From positions 124,001-188,000 of the forward strand of contig NZ_JAUHHF010000004.1 in NCBI RefSeq assembly GCF_030410395.1: a stretch of 64,000 bases of DNA. The letters are read 5' to 3'. How positions within the stretch are numbered: position 1 is the stretch's first letter; each line of letters begins with the position of its first letter. The notes beneath the pieces are model-generated. The model saw nothing but the letters and a program-made list of their open reading frames with translations. It was not told the DNA's origin and did no database searches. This DNA comes from Zwartia panacis. Its GTDB lineage: Bacteria > Pseudomonadota > Gammaproteobacteria > Burkholderiales > Burkholderiaceae_B. Positions 58,572 to 64,000 of this stretch are shown in pieces. The position numbers and the translations under genes were made by a program.

Positions 58572-61022
58572 TTAGTGCTTAATCACCGGATCTGTTGAAG
58601 CGGCTACCTCGGACTTTGCAACAACTTCCTTGGCGACAACAGCTTCCTCGGGCAAAGGTTTTGTCGGCTCAGACAAAGCCACCTCTAAAACCTTGTCAAT
58701 CCAGCGAACTGGCACGATCTCAAGATGATTTTTGACATTATCTGGAATCTCGGCCAAATCTTTGACGTTCTCTTCGGGAATCAAAACTGTTTTGATTCCA
58801 CCGCGATGTGCCGCTAAAAGTTTTTCTTTTAAGCCACCAATAGCAAGAACTTCACCTCGCAACGTGATCTCACCAGTCATCGCGACATCCGCACGAACAG
58901 GAATATGCGTCAGAGCAGAAACGATCGCTGTGGTGATCGCAATACCTGCAGAGGGACCATCCTTGGGAGTCGCACCTTCAGGAAAGTGAACGTGGATATC
59001 ACGCTTCTCAAAAACTGAATCTGCGATTCCTAGGCGAGCCGCACGAGCACGCACGACGCTTCGAGCAGCCTCGACGGATTCTTTCATCACATCGCCGATC
59101 GAACCTGTGCGCTGAATCACACCCTTACCAGGCATGTCTGCGACCTCGATTGTGAGCAAATCACCACCCACCTCAGTCCATGCAAGACCCGTCACTTGAC
59201 CAATCTGATTTTCCTTTTCAGCCATGCCAAAGTTGTAACGGCGAACTCCCAAGTAATCACTCAGATTTTCAGACGTCACGACAACCTTCGCGACAGGATC
59301 GGATGACTTCTCGGCTTTTTTCGCCTCAGTCTCTGCAAGAAGTTTCTTGACGACTTTGCGACAAATCTTTCCGACATCCCGCTCAAGAGAACGTACGCCA
59401 GCTTCACGCGTGTAATAACGAACGATGTCACGTATTGCAGACTCTTCGATGACGAGCTCTTCAGGCTTGACACCATTGTTCTTCATTACCTTAGGAATCA
59501 AATGATCAAGGGCGATATGGATTTTTTCGTCTTCTGTGTAACCAGACAAACGAATGACTTCCATGCGATCCAGCAATGCTGGAGGAATGTTCAACGTATT
59601 ACTCGTCGCGACAAACATCACATCTGAAAGATCAAAGTCAACCTCGACATAATGATCCTGGAATGTATGGTTCTGTTCTGGATCAAGCACCTCAAGCAAA
59701 GCCGATGCTGGATCACCACGGAAGTCCATGCCTAACTTATCGATCTCGTCGAGCAGGAACAGTGGGTTTCTCACTGCAACCTTGGACATGTTTTGAAGGA
59801 TTTTCCCTGGCATAGAACCAATGTAGGTTCGACGATGACCACGAATCTCTGCTTCATCGCGTACGCCGCCCAAGGCCATCCGAATGAACTTTCGGTTAGT
59901 CGCTTTGGCGATGGATTGACCAAGGGAGGTTTTACCCACGCCTGGAGGTCCAACTAGGCAAAGGATCGGAGCCTTGACTTTATCAACACGCTGCTGAACA
60001 GCAAGATATTCAAGGATACGCTCTTTGACCTTGTCCAAACCATAATGGTCATTATCGAGGACACTTTCAGCATTCGGAATAGAGTTGTTGACCTTGCTTT
60101 TTTTGCGCCAAGGTAAAGCAATCACAGTGTCGATATAGTTACGGACCACAGTCGCTTCAGCAGACATGGGCGACATCAGCTTGAGCTTTTTAAGCTCTCC
60201 ATCAACTTTTTTACGGGCGTCTTTGGGAAGGTGCGCAGCCTCGATTTTTTTCTCGAGCTCTTCAATATCAGCACCCTCTTCGCCCTCACCGAGCTCTTTT
60301 TGAATGGCCTTGACCTGCTCATTCAAATAGTAGTCTCGCTGGCTTTTTTCCATCTGTTTTTTAACGCGACCGCGAATACGCTTTTCGACTTGCAGAATGT
60401 CGATCTCTGTTTCGAGTTGGGACAACAATGCCTCGAGACGCTCAGAAGTCGAGATGATCTCTAACATCTTTTGCTTTTGCTCGAGCTTCAATGGCAAATG
60501 TGCAGCAATAGTGTCAGCAAGTCGACCCGCGTCATCAATGCCTGCCAAAGAAGTCAAAATCTCAGGAGGGATCTTTTTATTGAGTTTGACATACTGCTCG
60601 AACTGACTCACGATCGCACGACGCAGGGCCTCGATCTCGGCACCGGTTGTCGCATCGGGTGTGATCGGTACTAATTCAGAAGTGAAATGCGTGTCTGCAT
60701 CCTGAATATTGGTGAGACGCGCACGCTGTGCGCCCTCAACCAACACTTTCACCGTACCGTCAGGAAGCTTCAGCATTTGCAAGATTGTTGCTACGCAACC
60801 AATCTCATACACATCCTCAGGAGTCGGATCGTCTTTGCCGGCAGATTTTTGAGCGGCAAGCATAATGCTCTTGCCTGCTTCCATAGCAGCCTCAAGAGCA
60901 CGAATTGAACGGGGTCTCCCGACAAAGAGCGGGATGACCATGTGCGGAAACACGACAACGTCGCGCAACGGCAACAAAGGCAAATTGATGGGTTCAGAAG
61001 GCAAGGCCTGATGTCCGGACAT
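58572..61022 (-). CDS. lon: ATP-dependent protease Lon
   Basis: Lon degrades misfolded and regulatory proteins. The 816-residue protein has the N-terminal LON domain ([23 protein letters not shown]), Walker [10 protein letters not shown], Walker [10 protein letters not shown] and the proteolytic Ser/Lys in [14 protein letters not shown] and [16 protein letters not shown]-terminal tail of about 30 residues ([15 protein letters not shown]) extends past the usual end. AGGAGG lies 5 nt before ATG 61022. Confidence 0.97.
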   Translation of the reverse strand: MSGHQALPSEPINLPLLPLRDVVVFPHMVIPLFVGRPRSIRALEAAMEAGKSIMLAAQKSAGKDDPTPEDVYEIGCVATILQMLKLPDGTVKVLVEGAQRARLTNIQDADTHFTSELVPITPDATTGAEIEALRRAIVSQFEQYVKLNKKIPPEILTSLAGIDDAGRLADTIAAHLPLKLEQKQKMLEIISTSERLEALLSQLETEIDILQVEKRIRGRVKKQMEKSQRDYYLNEQVKAIQKELGEGEEGADIEELEKKIEAAHLPKDARKKVDGELKKLKLMSPMSAEATVVRNYIDTVIALPWRKKSKVNNSIPNAESVLDNDHYGLDKVKERILEYLAVQQRVDKVKAPILCLVGPPGVGKTSLGQSIAKATNRKFIRMALGGVRDEAEIRGHRRTYIGSMPGKILQNMSKVAVRNPLFLLDEIDKLGMDFRGDPASALLEVLDPEQNHTFQDHYVEVDFDLSDVMFVATSNTLNIPPALLDRMEVIRLSGYTEDEKIHIALDHLIPKVMKNNGVKPEELVIEESAIRDIVRYYTREAGVRSLERDVGKICRKVVKKLLAETEAKKAEKSSDPVAKVVVTSENLSDYLGVRRYNFGMAEKENQIGQVTGLAWTEVGGDLLTIEVADMPGKGVIQRTGSIGDVMKESVEAARSVVRARAARLGIADSVFEKRDIHVHFPEGATPKDGPSAGIAITTAIVSALTHIPVRADVAMTGEITLRGEVLAIGGLKEKLLAAHRGGIKTVLIPEENVKDLAEIPDNVKNHLEIVPVRWIDKVLEVALSEPTKPLPEEAVVAKEVVAKSEVAASTDPVIKH

Positions 61023-61098
61023 AATGTCCTCCTAATAAAAACTCGGCAAATCCTATAGGGCGGCCGATACAAAGCCCGTGTTTCTACGAATAGCTTCG

Positions 61099-61126
61099 TT
61101 ATTGGGACAATAGCCTAAATTTCAAG
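61099..61126 (-). promoter_or_regulatory. Candidate sigma32 promoter of lon
   Basis: On the minus strand CTTGAAA (61126-61120) and CCCAAT (61106-61101) are separated by 13 nt, resembling the heat-shock consensus CTTGAAA-N13-17-CCCCAT. Transcription would start about 70 nt before the lon ATG. Confidence 0.55.
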
Positions 61127-61149
61127 TTACATACCCCCATAAATACAAA

Positions 61150-61167
61150 AGCCCCTAAAAAGGGGCT
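61150..61167 (-). terminator. Terminator-like hairpin after clpX
   Basis: AGCCCCT and AGGGGCT form a 7-bp stem with a 4-nt loop, followed on the minus strand by TTTTGTATTT. A second stem (AGCACC 61185-61190, GGTGCT 61207-61212) lies nearer the clpX stop. Confidence 0.65.
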
Positions 61168-61224
61168 GGGTACTGTATCACTGAAGCACCAAAAAGCAAC
61201 GAAGATGGTGCTGCAAAATCTTAC

Positions 61225-62523
61225 TTATGCAGCAACATCCCGAACTGCGGGCCTTTTAACCTCTGGTTTGGGCTCGTTTTCATCCGCATAGACCAACAAA
61301 GGTTTCCCCTCGCCTGAAATCGAAGCCTCGTCAAGCACAACTCGCTTGATATTACCCTGAGTAGGCAGTTCGTACATCGTGTCAAGCAGCGCAGACTCAA
61401 GAATCGAGCGAAGTCCTCGGGCACCTGTTTTCCGCTTGATTGCCTTGCGAGCAATGGCTTTTAAGGCGTCTGGACGAATTTCAAGCTCTGCACCTTCCAT
61501 CGCGAAAAGTTTCTGGAATTGCTTGACCACTGCATTTTTAGGCTCAGTCAGAATTTGCATCAGCGTGTCTTCATCGAGCTCTTGCAAAGTCGCAATCACA
61601 GGCAAACGACCAACAAGTTCCGGAATCAGACCAAACTTAACCAAATCTTCGGGCTCAACCTCAAGGAAGGTATCCCCGGTTGATCTCTCTGCCTTGGACT
61701 CAACCGAGGCACCAAAACCGATCCCAGAGCGCTCAGTGCGATTGCGAATGACCTTTTCCAGACCATCGAATGCTCCACCAACAATAAAAAGAATGTTGGT
61801 CGTATCGACTTGAACGAAATCTTGGTTAGGATGCTTTCGGCCACCTTGTGGAGGGACCGAGGCCACCGTACCCTCTATCAGCTTTAACAATGCCTGTTGA
61901 ACACCCTCGCCCGACACATCCCGTGTGATGGAGGGGTTGTCAGCTTTGCGCGAAATCTTGTCGATTTCGTCAATGTAAACAATCGCGCGCTGAGCTTTGT
62001 CGACTTCGTAGTTACAGTTTTGGAGGAGTTTTTGGATAATATTTTCAACGTCCTCACCAACGTATCCAGCTTCGGTCAGCGTTGTAGCGTCCGCCATGAC
62101 GAACGGTACGTTCAACTGACGCGCCAAAGTCTGTGCAAGCAAGGTTTTGCCTGAACCCGTCGGACCAATCAATAAAATATTGCTTTTGGATAGCTCAACG
62201 CCATCACCCTTGATTTCACCGTGGCGAAGGCGTTTGTAATGGTTGTAGACAGCCACAGCCAACACGCGCTTTGGCGCCGTTTGACCAATGACATATTGAT
62301 CTAAGAAAGCCTTTATTTCAGCAGGGGTAGGCAGGTCGTTTTTAATGGACTCCTGCGCATGAGCTTGCGCCTCTTCACGAATAATGTCATTGCACAAATC
62401 AATGCATTCATCGCAAACAAACACTGAAGGACCCGCTATCAGCTTGCGAACTTCGTGCTGTGCCTTGTTACAAAATGAACAATGCAAAACTTTAGTCGTT
62501 GCTGATCCTTTTTTTTCGGACAT
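61225..62523 (-). CDS. clpX: ClpX ATPase subunit of ClpXP
   Basis: ClpX unfolds substrates for ClpP. The 432-residue protein has the N-terminal C4 zinc finger ([21 protein letters not shown]), Walker [13 protein letters not shown], Walker [10 protein letters not shown], pore and IGF-type loops ([10 protein letters not shown]) and sensor 2 [10 protein letters not shown]. It follows clpP by 31 bp. Confidence 0.97.
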   Translation of the reverse strand: MSEKKGSATTKVLHCSFCNKAQHEVRKLIAGPSVFVCDECIDLCNDIIREEAQAHAQESIKNDLPTPAEIKAFLDQYVIGQTAPKRVLAVAVYNHYKRLRHGEIKGDGVELSKSNILLIGPTGSGKTLLAQTLARQLNVPFVMADATTLTEAGYVGEDVENIIQKLLQNCNYEVDKAQRAIVYIDEIDKISRKADNPSITRDVSGEGVQQALLKLIEGTVASVPPQGGRKHPNQDFVQVDTTNILFIVGGAFDGLEKVIRNRTERSGIGFGASVESKAERSTGDTFLEVEPEDLVKFGLIPELVGRLPVIATLQELDEDTLMQILTEPKNAVVKQFQKLFAMEGAELEIRPDALKAIARKAIKRKTGARGLRSILESALLDTMYELPTQGNIKRVVLDEASISGEGKPLLVYADENEPKPEVKRPAVRDVAA

Positions 62524-62554
62524 AACGTTCCTGTAGGTCTTAGGCCGGACTGTA

Positions 62555-63211
62555 TTAAACAGAATCCGCGCGTGAGGTCAGCACTTTGTCGATCAAACCG
62601 TAGGCAACTGCATCAGGCGCTGACATGAAATTATCGCGTTCAGTGTCGATACCAATTCTCTCGACTGACTGACCTGTATGTTCTGCCAACATCTGATTCA
62701 AACGTTCGCGCAAATCGAGAATTTCACGCGCTTGAATCTGAATATCAGAGGCCTGACCTTGTGCACCGCCAGATGGCTGGTGAATCATGATGCGCGAGTT
62801 TGGCAGGGAGAAACGTTTACCTTTCTGACCTGCAGCCAACAAGAATGCACCCATACTGGCTGCAAGTCCCGTGCAAAGTGTTGACACTTCGGGCTTGATG
62901 AAGCGCATCGTGTCATAAATTGCCATGCCAGCATAAACCGATCCGCCGGGTGAGTTGATGTAGAGAGCGACATCCTTATCAGGATTTTCGGACTCTAAAA
63001 ACAGCAACTGTGCGACAACTAGATTAGCGGACTGATCATTGACAGGTCCAACTAAAAAGATCACGCGTTCCTTGAGGAGGCGTGAGTAGATGTCATAGGA
63101 GCGCTCACCGCGGCCCGATTGTTCGACGACCATCGGTATGTAGCCAAGTCCGGTTGGGGTCACAGAGGATCCGCCGTGCATGGATGCATAAAAATCGGTA
63201 AAACGTTGCAT
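62555..63211 (-). CDS. clpP: ClpP protease subunit
   Basis: The 218-residue serine protease has the triad Ser in [11 protein letters not shown], His in [10 protein letters not shown] and Asp in the [13 protein letters not shown] block, plus [26 protein letters not shown]. It has about ten more N-terminal residues than E. coli ClpP; these may be a propeptide. ATG 63211 directly abuts the tig stop codon (TAA then ATG). Confidence 0.97.
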   Translation of the reverse strand: MQRFTDFYASMHGGSSVTPTGLGYIPMVVEQSGRGERSYDIYSRLLKERVIFLVGPVNDQSANLVVAQLLFLESENPDKDVALYINSPGGSVYAGMAIYDTMRFIKPEVSTLCTGLAASMGAFLLAAGQKGKRFSLPNSRIMIHQPSGGAQGQASDIQIQAREILDLRERLNQMLAEHTGQSVERIGIDTERDNFMSAPDAVAYGLIDKVLTSRADSV

Positions 63212-64000
63212 TTAGGTTGTTCCCATCACTTGATCAAAAGGAACCTGCTCATCTTCGACCTGAGCCTGGGCGAGTGCATGTTGGACAACGTTGTCCTCAA
63301 GCACAATGCCTTCGACCTCAGAGCGGCGAGCACGATCCGAAAGATAATAGCTCACAACTTCAGCAGGTTTTTCGTAATTCGCGGCGAACTCTTCAATACG
63401 CGCACGCACCTGTTCAGGTTTAGCCTGGAGCTGAGCTTTTTGAACGAGTTCGGAAACCAACAAGCCCAGGCGAACGCGCCGCTCAGCCTCAGCAGTGAAT
63501 GCATCAGCCGGAATAGGCATCTTGTCAGCGTTTGGAACACCACGCTGTGTCAACTCAGCACGAGCTGCTTGAACACGAGCCTGACACTCGCTTTCAACCA
63601 AGGACTTGGGCACATCGAATGTCGCCGCACCGATCAGAGCATCCATGACACTATTTTTGGTGCGTGCGAGCGTACGGGCCTTAACTTCGCGCTCAATATT
63701 GCCTCGGATGTCAGCCAACAACTTTTCCACATCGCCTTCGGCCTGGCCCAGAGACTTTGCGAACTCCGCATCAACAGCAGGCAAAATTGGCTCGGCAACT
63801 TCCTTGACCGTAATGGTGAACTCTGCAGTTTTGCCAGCCACGTCCTTGCCACCGTAATCAGCGGGGAAAGCAAGCGGGAAAACCTTTGACTCTCCAGCCT
63901 TGAGACCGCGAACCGCGACTTCAAACTCTGGCAGCATGCGGCCCTGTCCCAAAACAAAAGGGAAATCTTCAGCTTTTCCACCGTCAAAAGGAACACCATC
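63212..64000 (-). CDS. tig: Trigger factor, partial
   Basis: The ribosome-bound chaperone and prolyl isomerase is cut by the right edge; about 262 C-terminal residues are present. The FKBP-like domain (FVLGQGRMLPEFEVAVRGLKAGE, FPADYGGKDVAGKTAEFTITVKEV) and the C-terminal chaperone arms (LLADIRGNIEREVKARTLARTKN, PEQVRARIEEFAANYEKPAEVV) are clear. It begins the tig-clpP-clpX-lon order common in proteobacteria. Confidence 0.95.
   Translation of the reverse strand, partial: DGVPFDGGKAEDFPFVLGQGRMLPEFEVAVRGLKAGESKVFPLAFPADYGGKDVAGKTAEFTITVKEVAEPILPAVDAEFAKSLGQAEGDVEKLLADIRGNIEREVKARTLARTKNSVMDALIGAATFDVPKSLVESECQARVQAARAELTQRGVPNADKMPIPADAFTAEAERRVRLGLLVSELVQKAQLQAKPEQVRARIEEFAANYEKPAEVVSYYLSDRARRSEVEGIVLEDNVVQHALAQAQVEDEQVPFDQVMGTT

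Overview
This window is a dense, almost entirely housekeeping stretch of a betaproteobacterial chromosome. Burkholderiales, and most likely an Alcaligenaceae-like lineage of intermediate G+C, is suggested by gene order (ptp-iscRSUA-hscBA-fdx beside uvrB and an aspartate aminotransferase; surE-pcm-nlpD; nadE-glnB; lolC-lolD-tatD near comEC and recJ) and by a Bug-type tripartite tricarboxylate transporter binding protein. That placement is inference from gene content. I see no rRNA, tRNA, CRISPR array, prophage or insertion sequence.

Layout. 1-8.9 kb: TRAP binding protein (cut by the left edge), EamA transporter, a YbbA-type ABC ATPase back to back with the GDSL esterase TesA, PpiD, RlmJ, RluF, UbiC and a gamma-glutamyltransferase-family enzyme. 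8.9-20.3 kb: PII protein and NAD synthetase, ArgH, RlmD, a 3'-5' exonuclease, NlpD-like lipoprotein, Pcm, SurE, PlsY, TsaD and the ABC-F protein YbiT. 19.8-21.4 kb: a perfect 818-bp tandem duplication that leaves one intact and one truncated copy of both ybiT and an alanine/glycine:cation symporter gene. 21.3-31.3 kb: symporter, LdcA, TadA, HAD phosphatase, a protein resembling Bacillus spore-coat transglutaminase Tgl, a Methyltransf_32-type methyltransferase, SDR, GreB, PHP phosphoesterase, alpha/beta hydrolase and Bug receptor. 31.4-45.7 kb: ComEC, a two-component system with a divergent Spy-like periplasmic protein, TatD, LolD, LolC, an RpfE-like protein, RecJ, PrfB with its programmed frameshift, an SDR and LysS. 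45.8-57 kb: hydroxypyruvate isomerase and HpaI aldolase, the whole isc operon with two IscR boxes, LMW-PTP, UvrB and aspartate aminotransferase. 57-64 kb: LexA with an SOS box and a 13-bp tandem repeat in its leader, Hsp15, Lon, ClpX, ClpP and trigger factor (cut by the right edge).

Many genes work together: isc genes build Fe-S clusters needed by RlmD and other enzymes; tig-clpP-clpX-lon-hslR form a protein folding and turnover block; lexA and uvrB serve DNA repair; rlmJ, rluF, rlmD, tsaD, tadA, prfB and lysS serve translation. The most unusual items are the exact 818-bp duplication, the Tgl-like protein in an apparently non-sporulating lineage, the 13-bp repeats in the lexA leader, a five-residue insertion in the IscR cluster-binding region, a terminator-like hairpin inside ubiC, and several genes whose -10 hexamer lies 6-9 nt from the start codon with no Shine-Dalgarno sequence, suggesting leaderless mRNAs.
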